Assembly: GCA_905250885.1 (NCBI GenBank)
Contig: CAJNOQ010000059.1
Coordinates: 1-64,000 of the forward strand
Source of the DNA: Didymodactylos carnosus
Lineage: Eukaryota > Rotifera > Eurotatoria > Philodinida > Philodinidae
Direction: 5' to 3'
Length of the DNA stretch: 64,000 bases
The notes below the pieces were generated by a model. The model saw nothing but the letters and a program-made list of their open reading frames with translations. It had not been told where the DNA came from and did not search any database. The translations under genes and the position numbers were made by a program. Below are positions 1 to 12,811 of this stretch, piece by piece (the first letter of the stretch is position 1; every line of letters begins with the position of its first letter).

Positions 1-836
1 TAAAACAAACTGTATACAATTTATTTAAAAATAAATTATGTCATAACTTTTAATTTGTCCCACAAAAATTATTTTTTGCAGAATTTTTAATTCATTTTTG
101 TATTCAGAACCATTTTTAAGTATAAAATTTAAAAAAAAACCAGTAACGGTCAAAATGACCGCTTTGGGCATTCTAGGTCATGAAAATTTCGGGGCGTTCT
201 AGTATTAAATAAAGTTGTAGCAACCTGAAATTTTTTTCTGTAGTAGTTTTAGACGACTATAACGAAAAATAGAGAATGAATAGTATGATGAATTTATTTA
301 AGCTCAATATTTATTACATTTTGGTGATTTTTGTCGTCTATAACGTAAAATTCCCATTAGAATTAAAATTATTAGTACAAGAAATTAAGAAATAAAAGAC
401 GTAGTGTGCAAGTATCTATCTAAACAGATATCTATTATCACAAATCATGTTTCATTTCTATACCATTTTCACATATTGATTTTTCAAAGACAATTGCCGT
501 AATAAAAATAATAATAAATTTCAACAAAATACTGAAAATAAAAAGAAAACAATCAAGTAAATGTAACTTAAAAAACGAGTGTCTCTCTTTGTTTTTTTTT
601 TCATCTATTTTTCGAGAAATTATTTCATTTTTATACAACAGTGTTTTTCATTCACAGATTTTATTGAGTTTAAAATTATTTTTACATTTGAACAAGATAT
701 TTAGAACACGAAGTATGTACACACAATTTTGTGTACGTTCTTGTTTTTGTTTTCTTTTGTTGTTTGATGTTACTGTAACTATATTACTAAGAAAAACTGT
801 GTATAAAAATATTTAATATAATATCGTGATAAAATT

Positions 837-879
837 CTCATTTGTAAAGGCACACCTGAAGTGTGCCTTTACAAATGAG
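837..879. repeat. Perfect 19-bp hairpin with 5-nt loop
   Basis: The arm at 837-855 and the arm at 861-879 are exact reverse complements, around a 5-base loop (856-860, CTGAA). The stem is more GC-rich than its surroundings, around AAGGCACAC. There is no gene next to it. It may be a young palindrome, the end of a mobile element or a structured RNA; the sequence alone does not decide. Confidence 0.85.
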
Positions 880-1649
880 GAAAATAGCCAATAAATATAT
901 AAGAAAAATAAAAGATCGATTTTATTGAAACAATAAAGACACCTTTTTATTTTATTCTGAGTTGTCCATGTGTACACAATAATTATGAGAAAGCAATTTA
1001 AGAAAAATAGAAAATACTCCTCCTGTCTTGAATCGTAATAATAATACAAAAAAAGAATTTTTATACGAAAATAAGAAGCAGCGATGACTTTCGCTGATTA
1101 TTATTCTTTAAAAGAAAATCCAAAATGAAGCAAACTATTTTATTTACAGACAGAGAGATACTAACTTTTTCTCCCAGAACAAATGAGAGTTCATGATTTT
1201 TTTCGTTCTCAGTTTTGATGCAAAATTAACTAAACTAGAAAATAGAATTTTAGAATGAAGATATAGTGATGTCTGTTCTTTTTGTATAAATACACGTTGA
1301 GGTAAATTTAATAGACTGAAAAGCGTTAGAGTAATGAAGTGGTTCTTAATAAACAAGAAACTTATTAATATACACAACATTTAAAAGAAAAATAATAGCA
1401 TAACTCTTTTTGCTGATGGTATCAACAAAAACGAGCGAAGTCGTGAATTCTTTAGCTATTTTTCAGTAATAGTCTATGATTTATAACTATCACTTGGTTA
1501 TTCACTTTATTCACCGCAATCACTTTCTTTTAAAGACATTAATCGAGTGAGTGAGATAATTAGAATGTGTTAAGTGATGTCGAGTTTGCATTTGTACTTC
1601 TATCTTCCAAATGATTAAAAGATTTCTGATGAAAGTTAGTCATTCTAAG

Positions 1650-1960
1650 GTAATTCTTGATCCTGATTACGAATCCGATGTTTGTTGAAATTCATAGGGA
1701 TTTATTATTACCAGTTTCCAGAAATCTAGACTGTATGAATCGACTCCACAGTTTCTTTTTAATAGTCTCTGACACCGTCAGTTTGTGGAGGCACTTAAGT
1801 TACATATATGAAAAAACTTCTTGACCTATCGAATTAATTTTTATTGGACAGATCTTTGGGATAGGTCTTCAGAGACGAAATTTCTGGAGACAGGTAATAA
1901 AAATCCTCATAGGCTCGAATGAATGTCAGATTCGTGATCAGAATCAAAAATATCTTCTAA
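1650..1960. repeat. Degenerate inverted repeat, probable MITE remnant
   Basis: About 85 bases at 1650-1735 match the reverse complement of about 1866-1955 at roughly 70% by eye, with a best-conserved core of TTTCCAGAAAT against ATTTCTGGA and TATTATTACC against GGTAATAAAA. The ~130-base centre is unrelated to any protein. No clear target-site duplication remains, so the class is unknown. Confidence 0.55.
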
Positions 1961-3318
1961 AAATGTATATTTGTATGTTTTGTATGAAAAATGTATAAAA
2001 TGTATGTTTTGCTAAAATATGGTTTAATCACCTGGAAAGGTTTCCTCGTTGAATACATGTAACATCAAGAGAGTTTTATCCTTCATCGACATTTGTACTT
2101 TGGAAAAAAGACGGTCATGTTAGACAATAAAATATGACACATAAAGACATTCAAAAGTTGGAATGATTGAAAATATTCAAGTAAGTACGAAAAGGTATAC
2201 AAATGTAAAAATAAGATAATATGATCATTACGAGACGCCCCGTCCGAATGAATGAAAAACCTTCATAAAATTTGAAAATACTTCTATTTTGAGCTGCAGA
2301 TATTACATAATTGCCGACATTGGTGGTCAGTATCCTCACGCCTTTTTTAGCTAGGTAGAGCTTTCAGAGTACTTACAATGGATATAACTTAAACATGGAA
2401 TCATGCAAAAAGTTCGAAGACGACAGTGAACACTTTTTCTCTAGAATGAATATGCTGTAGTTTGAGATTATTGCGTTTTATTCGTTAGAGGTAATAAAGG
2501 AATAGAAGTGAGCGTGATGATTTATCAATATCTCATAATATAAGATCAGATAGGGTTACTTTAGAATAAAATCCAAAATATTCTACTCTAAACGATTTTC
2601 TAGAAAATAATTGGATCTTTGACTTGATTCCTCATCTCGCTCATCTCTGATTGAACATATGCATTGAATACGAAGAGTTGTAAAATACAAACTACGATGG
2701 ACATGTCCAAGCGTCTTGTGTAAAAGAAAAGAGTCTCGGAATTCTCGATAAGAGTGAACTGTGAGACGAGCTTTCTGTCTTAAACTATGTAGGTAGAATC
2801 CATAGTACAAACAGCGGAAGTATTTGTGTCGCTCCGAATATTGCTGATGATCTGCTTCTAGAGAGTGGTACTTCATACTTCAAAGCTATCTTTGTTCAGT
2901 GAATATGCTCAACCAAAGAGGAACGAGCTCCTGTGACATCTCGTCTTCAGAAGTCTAATTCTTTTTCAAAAAAAATCATCCATCCTGATTCATCCTTATT
3001 ACCTCATCCGTGATAGTTTTTGTTAAATTGCATTCACTTGTCCATTTACTTTTGTCCTTTAACCTTAAAAGTTTTTTAAACAATTTAATTTAATAAAAAA
3101 AATTTCTGATGTATTTCGTAGAAAACACTCATTTACAGTAAGTGTTAAACAGGAAAAAATGAAAATCACGAACACTCACTGATGCCAATCATGATTTTGT
3201 TGTTTTTTAAAAGTTGTTCTGTTTGTTTTATTTTCAAGTGGGCAGATAGAAAGTAAAAAACGTTTTTTGATGAAATAAAATGAGTTAGAATAATAAAATT
3301 AATTTAATATATCAAAAA

Positions 3319-4468
3319 ATGGTTATCGATCCCGTTATACAACAAAAATTTGAACAAAATTTAAGATGGAAAAAAAGGTGGCCGAGATGTTTCTTTGGAT
3401 TGGCAGCTACGATAGAAATCATCCTAACAGTAGTAATTCTTGTCACAGAAGTTTTCAATGTTATCACAGATTTTTGGTATATGAATGTTTTCGGAGGAGT
3501 TTGGGGCTCAATTATTTTGTTTATTAACTGGATAATACTATTTACGACAGGTAATTTGTTTCGTTATACTTCTCTACGTCCATTAGCGTTTGATCTGAAC
3601 AGTTTATGGAATCTATTTGTCGATTGAAAATACTCATGTAGTCACCTTTCAGAGAATTTCTGCGTTAAACATTAAAATAACGCAAAAAGGAGCGATTTGC
3701 ATACAAAAAATTAAAGTTTCTTGCAAAAAAAGCTAATTAATGCAGAATTTTATATCAAACTTTTTGTGGAATGTACAGAATTTTGCAATAATTCCATCTT
3801 TATAGCCATTTTTTGCATTCCCCCAGTTATGTTTTTGCGTGATTCACGTGATTCGCGCAAAAAAATTTTGTTTTTGGCGATATGGGTACTTGTTCACTCT
3901 TCATAAAAAGACTTCAAATGTGCTGTCGATCAATCATTTCTTGTATTGTTTTTTAGTCTGTTGTTCAACAACTTTTTTTGCATCAACGTGTTCACTAGTC
4001 TGGAATTTTATAACACTTATTACCATGGCGGTCCTAGTTGCTTTCGATATCGTATTTATTTTAAATCCGCATACATGTGTTTTAACATCCACGTGTACAA
4101 CACAGTCAGAGTTAATTTCAGTACAATCTGTTATGAATAGTATAACACCGTTTAAAAACTATACAATTTATGATTCTAAAAAGCTGTTCTTAGAAATTCA
4201 AGTGGGTTGTGCTGGTCTGGCACTGCTTATATCGCTCGTTTATATCATTATTTACTATATTTGCAAAACTAAATTCAAAAATCAAACTGCTACTGCTACT
4301 GCTACCACTAGTGCAGTAAAACAAGATAATTATGTCGATTATCCAGCACCGCAACCGATTAACAGGCCCATACCGGCTTATCCTGTGCCTCAATATCCTG
4401 TACCTCAATATCCTTTGCCTCAATACCCCCTTATTACAGGACAAAGTCCCTATGCACCCCCGTTCTAA
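3319..4468 (+). CDS. Four-transmembrane protein with Pro/Tyr-rich tail
   Basis: Two exons: 3319-3550 and 3957-4468, joined across a 406-nt GT-AG intron in phase 1; about 247 residues. Exon 1 carries two hydrophobic segments (about residues 26-48 and 57-76) and exon 2 two more (about 80-108 and 155-178). The loop between helices 3 and 4 is the long one and holds several Cys, as in four-helix proteins with an extracellular second loop. The cytoplasmic tail has an Ala-Thr run and then repeated PVPQYP-type units ending in APPF. The topology recalls MARVEL or MS4A proteins, but I see no family signature, so the role is unassigned. The ATG follows an AT-rich leader and is the first in frame. Confidence 0.72.
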
Positions 4469-4608
4469 GAACAATGATACATAAGATCTACGAAAATCAT
4501 GTTACTCCATTTTTTTACTAGATTTTCTTCTGGATGTTGTCAATTCACTATAGAGATTTTGATATGTGTGTAACACGAAAAAAGGTCTTCATCTTGTAAA
4601 TATATGCA

Positions 4609-4953
4609 CTATACCCTAGATAAAATTCTGCGCACTTTTTGTCTATTCCCTACTAGGATCTTACAGGATCCTAACATTTAGGATCCACCGAATAACTTCC
4701 TAGCAGGATCCTAAAATGCTAGGATCTTGATCCTACTAGAATTTCGCTAAAGTTTGTTTAGGATCCTAACAGAATCTTAGAAAATCCTATGACTTTTGGG
4801 TATACCTGATTTCATTAAGATGTAGGGCTGTGCTACGATTCTAAGAAATTAAAGCGAAATCCTAGTAGGATACTGGCATGATATGTCCCAGATACTGGCA
4901 GGATATGCCCCGGATCCTCTCAGAAAACCCACAGGACTTTTACTAGGGTATAG
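4609..4953. mobile_element. Mariner-like MITE with internal GGATCC array
   Basis: The ends form an inverted repeat: CTATACCCTAG at 4609-4619 and CTAGGGTATAG at 4943-4953, each continuing into a TAAAA-type run. The TA next to TACCCTAG on both sides would suit a Tc1/mariner TA target duplication. The interior is built of repeated TAGGATCCTA-like words, with AGGATCC recurring several times between 4660 and 4920. There is no transposase frame, so the element is non-autonomous. The superfamily is inferred from the ends only. Confidence 0.65.
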
Positions 4954-6719
4954 TCTACACCATTTCAAAGATGGGAGCAGATCAATATACATCGTCTTTT
5001 TTTTAAGATATTAATCTTGTAAAATTGGAATAACATGGTACTATACAACAGCTGTTTACACTTTTTAACTTATAATTTTTTTACACAATAAAACGGAAAT
5101 CATATTCTTCAGTTTTTTTACTACAGAAAGAAGGGTAAGGAAAATCTGAAATAAGTATCCAGTAGAATTTCAATTAATTCTTGCTCAGAAATCTGAACCG
5201 GATTCGATATTTAGTCTTACCGGCAGATAGTGCAATCAATGAATACAGCGGACAAAGGACAGGCTCCCATGTCGTCAAAATTGGCAAGGAATTAATCAGC
5301 CACTTAATTGTTAAAAGTTAGTCTATATTTCGAACGTGGATTATCATTAGGATAGTCGAAGTCGTACAGTAATCAATATAGTCGACGGATATTTCGATTA
5401 ACAAAAGTGGTATTATTAGCACAGTGTGTAGAATGATACGTGGAATTTGAATTATATTGCTGCGCTATCAACAATATTCTTGGTTTTACGACTAAACTCG
5501 AATAAGTTGAGAAAAAGAAGCTGTAAATCTGATTATAGAATATCTTTCTGTGGTTATTCATGTTTTAAGTTGATCGTACAGAATTTTTAGCCCAAAATAT
5601 CTTCCATCACTTGTGATCAGCTAAAATATCTTGTTTTCTTTTTAAAAGCAAGATTCGGCACTTTATTTTGTATGTTTTGCCAAACAGTCGCGAAAATGTG
5701 ACATCCTTTGATTATCTGGCAAAGTTTGGTCTCCTTCTTTCCACACTACAATTCATTTATTTTGGATTTCTTCTTTACGGTTCAAACGTGGTATCTGTAA
5801 GAAAAGTTCGTATTTTTCTGCATGAGAAAACTTATTATTTATAACAGAAAGTTCTTGGATATTTATTTTTGAGAGACAATGAAGAAATTTTGTTTGATCA
5901 CAATGGTTGATGATTAAAAAAAGAAAATATTTTGACACATACGTTCTCTCTGCGAATAAGCAAATATACATAACAAGAGAAAGTAAAGAAGAATGTACAA
6001 AGTAAATGTATAGCCGCACATTAGTCATTGCTTTTCTCCTTCTTTAAGACCAAAAAAACGATTTCTTTATGTACCATAACAGAAGAAAAAGAAATATGCT
6101 TGGCGCTGAGGACGTAAACACAGCTACAATTAATACAGAAGGGAACAATATTACGTCTTTTTTTGACTCTTTCTTCTCTCGAGCGTGAGTACATCTACTA
6201 ATTAATACTGCACAACACATTTACGAGAGGCAGACCTGTTTACTGTCCTGGAGATTCTGGCTTCTAATTTTTAGCCGTAAACACAACAAATTGCACACAT
6301 TGTCTTTGAAACACGGACGTGACATTCAGAAACATAGACGATAAAAGTTTTTAGTTTCATTGTATAATATTTAAACAGCAACGATTGTATTTCAGTAATC
6401 CCATGATTTCAACACACCTGCGTTTATCGAACAATACGCTGCCAGATCGCAAAAATCCTATGATAGAATCCTTTCCACTATCCATTCTAATACATTATAT
6501 CTGTGAGAGTAACAGAAATAGATTCTCCGGCATGCATGTCAACATAAAGAAAAATTGCTACTATTCTCTATTGAAAATGGTACGATTTATATTCGACTAC
6601 TTCTTGTTGTAATAGCCCATAATAAAAATCATGTAGAATTCTGATTGTAAAACCTCAATAGGAAACATTACACATTCTTATCGTAGAACTAGTACGTGGT
6701 TAGTGAAGTGTGTATGGGG

Positions 6720-6910
6720 AGCTCAAGTAATTGGGCGAAAAGAACTCTATGTCAGGCTAGCCTTCTGGACAGAGCTTCAGTTGATGACTAGTAACGAGAT
6801 GGGTGACCATTTCAGAAGCTTGTCAACTGCAAGGAAGATATCGGGTTATTAAAACTACCACGGCAGCACCCTACAGCGGTAATGGTAGCCGCAAGGCGGG
6901 GTATTCTTAC
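6720..6910 (+). repeat. Possible 5S-derived SINE or ncRNA relic
   Basis: This patch is clearly less AT-rich than its surroundings. It contains GATGGGTGACC (about 6798-6808) preceded by TAGTA, which matches the internal-control C-box region of 5S rRNA (TAGTACTTGGATGGGTGACC). The rest of a 5S gene cannot be aligned with confidence, so this is not a 5S gene. A 5S-derived SINE or a decayed pseudogene fits best. No poly-A tail or clean target duplication is visible. Confidence 0.35.
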
Positions 6911-7902
6911 TTCTTCCTTATCGTAGAAAGCCTCGACTTTGTTCTATGATAAGATTTGGTAGCATTTCATCGCAGGATTCTATGTGATTTCTAGAATTCT
7001 CATACATAGATTTGTATACCTGAGTTGGCTTTTTGTTTTAAACGTTAAAAATACTCCTGTAAATTTCAGATAACTAGGCGTTTAGTTCAAAAACATCTTA
7101 TTCAATAGAAAACACTATGTCTTTGAAAGATTACATTTGACGCTGTATTGCTCTCTTGTCACATTTTATTTTATTGAAAATAAAATTCTTCTCTAAGGGT
7201 AATATTTATGTTATTTCTTTGCATATGTGTTTAACCTTGCATCGCAAAAATGAAAACTAAAAAGCAACTCCACAGTGACTAGTGAATTGTTACACTACAG
7301 AATTATCTGCAGAAAATCGTTTTGTACTTTCTTCATCAATAATTCTTTTTGTTTTTAAATATTTCGATCTTAATTGTTTTCTTAAAGTTCAATAATAATT
7401 TGTGTGCATTTTCTCAGAATTCAGTGTAGAAGACTTTTAGAATCTTTCGCTGTACCTTTGTTTTGAAAATTTCGATAAATCCAAGAACGCTGAAGGTTGA
7501 CGTGGGAGAATAATAATATTAGGTAATTTATTTTGTGACATAGCTTTGAAAGGATATACGTTGTGAAAATCATACGTGTTTACCTTCGTTTCATTTCTTG
7601 ACTAAAATTATATTTATACAAAATAAAATTATGCATTTACTCCAAAATATGTTACACCAACACATTCCATCTGACACATTTTTTCTTCTCTTCTCTTTTT
7701 CTATTTACAGATTTCGTTATTCCTCTTTGTGTATGATTTTTTTAAGACGATCGAAATATAATTAAATTAAAAATATAGGTACTTATCATGTTTCATTAGA
7801 AGAATCAATTATCATAAACCTCTAAAGTCAACTTAATAATAAAATGAAATAGGTATAGTAGAATGTATCGTCAATTATCAACATATTATCAGTATCAATA
7901 TA

Positions 7903-10013
7903 ATGAAGATAGTTCATTCCATCTATAATGATGGTTTATTTCGTTTAATAATAATAACATCACTTGTATGTGGTCTTGAATTTTGTACATCAGCTGCATT
8001 CTCATACATTCCTCCATTGCTTTTAAAAGCTGGTGTATCAGACTCACTTACAACATGGTTGATGGGTTGTGGTCCACTTATGGGTTTTATACTTTGTCCA
8101 GTTGTTGGACATGCAAGTGATCGATGTCGATCACGTTTCGGTCGACGACGTCCATTTATTCTTGGATTTTGTATAACAATAATATTCTGTTTAATACTTA
8201 TGCCACAAAGTGAATCAATAGGTATACTTAGAAGAAGAAAAACGAACTTTATTTACATACTATATATAAATGAACGTATCTCTTTTCTAGGACAATTATT
8301 AGATTCTCCAAAATTGGGTTTGATATTATTAATAATAACATGTGTACTATTTGATTTTGCATCACAAGCATGTTTTAATCCATGTGAAAGTTTAATATAT
8401 GACACATGCAAATCAACTCCACAGGAAGCATCCTGTTTTTTTGTTTATTCTTTTATGACATCATTTGGTGAGTAGAGATATCTTTTAATATTTGATACTC
8501 AAAAATACTTTCACTGCGAGGAGAGACAAACAGAACCGAATTTCACAAAAGAGAGTATATTTAATATATTCGAATAAGAGAGACTAAAAAATTTTCTTTA
8601 ACTTTTAAAGTGTTATCAAGTTTTGATTACAGGTGGGTGCTTAGGATATTTGATAACTGCTTATGATTGGTCTCAATCTTGGTTAGCTTATTATATACAC
8701 GGACAAGAAAAGATAACATTTATTGTAATATTAACATTTTTTACACTTACACTTTGTTGTACACTGATGACAGCTAACGAAAAATCTTTTACTGATGCTA
8801 CTATCGACGAACAGTTACTAATAGGTAATGAACAACAACATTTAACGTCAACGTCCTCATTAGATATGACGATATGGTGTAAAAATATTGATTTTCTGTT
8901 ATTTAAAGTAATTATACGAATCGTAAATGTTTTCGTACAATTAATTATTTATCTTATTTTAACTATTGTCAGTTCGATAAGAACGATTATAACAATGCCA
9001 TTTGTATTACGACGATTAGCGTTAGCTGATTGTCTATCATGGTACGTGGAATTTTTATTAACAACTAAACTATCTATCTGTAATAAAGACGCAGAATCGA
9101 AATGAAAGCAAAATGCCCCATATTAAGAAGTCAAGCTCATAAAAAGTTATATAGTGGCATTTTTCTACATTCATCAATAACATCCGAAAAAAAATATCAT
9201 TTAAACTTCGAATTTTTTACAAAAAGTTTTATCTTATACAGATTTCTAATAAAAGACTTTTGTTCTTGTTTCTAGGTCAGCAATAATGACATTTAATTTA
9301 TTTTTTACAGATTACGTTGGTCAAACAGTCTATGGTGGAGATCCAAGCTCACCAGAATTCTCAGATGAACGTCAATTATATGATGCTGGTGTTCGTGCAG
9401 GATCGTTTGGATTGTTATTTCATTGTATTGTCGGTGCCGTTTATGCCCCTATTTTAAAACCGTTAATTTATTATTTCGGTATTCGTTTAACATTCTCATT
9501 TGGAATGTTTGTGTTCGTTATATCAATGTTCGTTATGTATATGTCCAGAAATATAATTATTGTTAATGCAATGGCATCGTTATCCGGATTAGGAATGGCA
9601 TCATTGACATCAATACCATATACTCTCGTGATGTTATATCATTCTAACAGAGAGGTATGTGTTATAATAATTAAAATAAGAGTGCACTGAATAAACGACA
9701 CAAATTTTAATTAGACTTTTTATATAATTCAGGATATTTATTTGATTTCTAGGTATTTTTTGCAGATAGTATAACAATTCAAAATCGTGGAATTGGAACA
9801 GTATTGGGTATTATTGATAGCACCTATTTTGCATCTCAAATAATTTCATCTGTTTTAATGGGTTATATCATGCTCATTTTTAAATCAACATTATCCTATA
9901 TTGTGACTAGTTTCTTCTTAGGAATCTTTTCGATCTATTTTATTAATCGAATCGTTATTAAACCACCAAGTGGAACAAAAAATTTAATATCACCAATTTA
10001 CATTCGATCTTAA
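7903..10013 (+). CDS. SLC45-family MFS carrier (proton/sugar symporter type)
   Basis: Five exons, all GT-AG: 7903-8221, 8291-8467, 8633-9041, 9276-9654, 9753-10013; 514 residues. Family hallmarks are in order: the loop 2-3 motif RSRFGRRRP at residues 76-84, GGCLGYLITAYDW opening exon 3, WSAIMTFNLFFTDYVGQTVY at the exon 3/4 join, and a helix pair ending the protein. SLC45 proteins are plasma- or organelle-membrane carriers linked to proton-coupled sugar transport and, in vertebrate A2, to melanosome ion balance; the substrate here is unknown. The central loop is short, so the protein is at the compact end of the family. Intron 1 is 69 nt, a multiple of three, and has no stop, so its retention would insert 23 residues. 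TTC8 lies tail-to-tail 390 bp downstream. Confidence 0.92.
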
Positions 10014-10098
10014 ACAAACATTCCATGGATCTTGTCAAGTGAACCTGATAATAATTGTAATCTATTATACAATATCCGTGCCATTGATACTGAGATGA

Positions 10099-10104
10099 AA
10101 TAAA
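10099..10104 (+). terminator. Poly(A) signal AATAAA for the SLC45-type gene
   Basis: A canonical AATAAA lies 86 bp after the stop of the plus-strand carrier gene, in the short tail-to-tail gap to TTC8. Confidence 0.5.
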
Positions 10105-10403
10105 CGAAGCAGATGATAACAAAAAAACAAAATAAAAATCAACAAAATTGCGTCTGTAATTACTTAACTAGAAGAAATAGATTTGTACCACATCTATCTT
10201 CATCATTTATTTTGTGTTTGTGATTTAATTTTTTATTGTTCATTTTATGAAGAATTACTTTTTTTAATTTCAGTCTTTTTTACCTGAATAAAGAGAGAGA
10301 GGGAGAGATTTTAGTATACAAAACATATATACACATTTCACAAAAACTTGTTGTCAACATATTAAAACTTAAAAATAAATAAAATTACTATCTAACGAAG
10401 AGA

Positions 10404-12780
10404 TTACAATTCTGCAAACATTTTTGTTAATTCATCAAATATTTGTTTTGAATCTGCATGATTTTTATATAATTCTAATGAACTTTTTATTGCACGAAAA
10501 CTACTTTGTAAATCACCTTGCTAAAAAAAAGTCAAAAATTAAACATAATAGATGAATCAATTAATGTTTATTTTCTTTTACTTGATGCATAGATTTAGCA
10601 TAATTATATTGTGGTTCAAACATATGTGGTGCAAGACTTTGAGCTGTTTGAAGATAAGCACGACCCTTTTTTAAAAATGAAACAAAATTAAAATTTTATG
10701 ATCTTTTTTTTTTTTCTGTTGTTTTCTATCTCGATCGTAAAAAAAACTTACAATATCTGTATTGTTACGTTGAAGTTCTACTAATCCAAGATTATTGTAC
10801 GCTTCTGCATGATCATTATTATAAACTAAAGCCAAACGAAAACATTGAATAGCCAAATTTACTTCTGTTGTATACTAAAAAATGTTACACATGATTAGAA
10901 AACATTGATGGAAAATAGATATATATTAACAAGATTCTACTTACCAATGCAATTTCTCCAATATTAAACCAGATATCTGACCGTTCAATGTCTTCATTTG
11001 CACATGAAAGTGCTTTCAAAAAACAAGCAATAACCATATCAAATTGTTGTGAATAAAAACAGCATAATCCAATATTAGTGAATATAGCTGAATTAACACA
11101 ACCTATTTGTAATAATCTTCGATAAAATTTAAGAGAAATTTCTGGTTGATCAGTGTAAAAATAGTTCGCTGCAATACATGCAATTGCTTCAACATTTGTA
11201 TTATCAAGTTTCAATACGTGTCTAAAAGAAAATGATATTAATTTAGTAACAATTTATGGTCTCAAAATAATTCTTCCATACCGATATTGATTCATGCAAT
11301 TTATTGTATCATTCAATCCCTAAAAAAAAGAATTGTATAGTTTTTTTTTTCAACACTTTCTAATTATTACGTTCATAACTAACCTCATAAATACGGGCCA
11401 TCGCTTGAACAAGAAAGGGCTCTTGTGGAAATTTTGTTAAACCATCGGTAAGTTTCGAAATGGCAAGTAAAGGTTGATCCAAACGAGTATATACTTTACT
11501 TATATACAAATAGATATCGACCATTGGTTGAATATCAAGTGCAGACAAATAATTTTTTTCAGCATCACGAAACATTCCTAAACTTAAAAAAATAAACAAT
11601 GACAAAATGACAATAATTAATATTTTTTTTCTTAATTCAAATAATTACCGATGATAGCATTTTCCTAATTGTACAAGCCAATACCAATCTTTATTTTCTG
11701 TTGCTTCGTTTGCTAATCTGGCTAATTGTAAAGCCTGAACAAATATAATGATAAGAATATCTGCTGTATAAGACTGTTCATAATCGATAAATGCTTACAC
11801 TTCCAATATCATTTACATGATAAAATAAATGTTCAAATAATGGTCTTGCAAGTGCTTGACTCTTGGCATATTTTTGAAAATTAAGTCGAGCTACTTGAAT
11901 AAATGGTCCATCTGGCGAGGAAAGCATGGAAGCCTACAAAAAACACAATATTTACATTGAACTTGTCATAACATCCTGTTATCACTGTTTGTGAGGAAGT
12001 AGGGTGTGACTAGTAATCTCTATAATTTTCGTTTTTCTTAAAGACAACGCATTTGTCTTCTTAAAGCTGGTATTAATCGCTTGTAGCAAACACAATGACT
12101 GCGCTTAAATACGAATCGCGCGCGATATGTAAAATATTCTTCGAAAATATCCAGTGTACAAACTGATTGTCTTGACAACTATTTCTAAAAAATTATATTT
12201 GTTTAATTTTTTAACTTTTAAACATTGACTATTTTTTTTCAAAAGATAGTATAATTATTAGACTAGTTTACATAAAATGAGTTGTGTTTCTGGCTCAGCT
12301 AGTTTAGAAATCTCATCATCGTCACAAAATCCTTCATTACCATCCAATGGTTCTTCTCAGACATCGAGTAGTAGCAATAAAACGTCAATAAATCCAATAA
12401 CTGGTTATTTAAAAGATCATTTTAATATAAATTTTATCGATTGTAAATGCTGTTGTGATGCCTCAAAACAAGTGTCAAGATGTGAAACTGGTACATTAGA
12501 AATTTTACGAGATATTCAAGAATATATTCATTTACCAGAATATCGTTTAAATTGTCGATGTATGTGTGGGGATGAGAGATTAAATTCTTCGATTAAATTT
12601 GGACTCAAATTAACGCCCTCGAATGACTTAAAATGAATTCAACTAAAATCTATATGTTTAAAATTCGTTTTCTTATTACAGACAGTATGCATGAACAAAT
12701 ACGAAATTTGATATCAAATTAAATGTTAACACTGAAGAATTATCTTATTTATATATTTATTTGCGTAAACAAAGACAAGA

Positions 12781-12811
<31 letters not shown>

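Larger units (their letters stand above)
1..3318. other. Gene-free AT-rich stretch
   Basis: No reading frame here has conserved-looking composition or neighbouring splice sites. The longest open stretch (2583-2876, minus, 97 codons) has no recognisable domain. The stretch holds a perfect hairpin at 837-879 and a degenerate inverted repeat at about 1650-1960, both listed separately. Confidence 0.6.
4469..7902. other. Intergenic stretch with MITE and 5S-like patch
   Basis: Besides the element at 4609-4953 and the GC-richer patch at 6720-6910 (listed separately) I see no supported gene. Open frames at 5753-6028 (minus) and 6385-6612 (plus) lack splice partners and recognisable domains. An AATAAA at 5087-5092 could end the preceding transcript, but it lies beyond the inserted element. 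Confidence 0.5.

Noticed and set aside
2583-2876. 97-codon minus-strand frame rich in His, Arg and Tyr
   Set aside because: No recognisable domain and no exon structure nearby.
5753-6028. 91-codon minus-strand frame
   Set aside because: Hydrophobic start then Lys/Asn-rich sequence, typical of AT-rich chance frames; no partner exon.
6385-6612. 75-codon plus-strand frame
   Set aside because: No conserved features, no upstream or downstream splice match.
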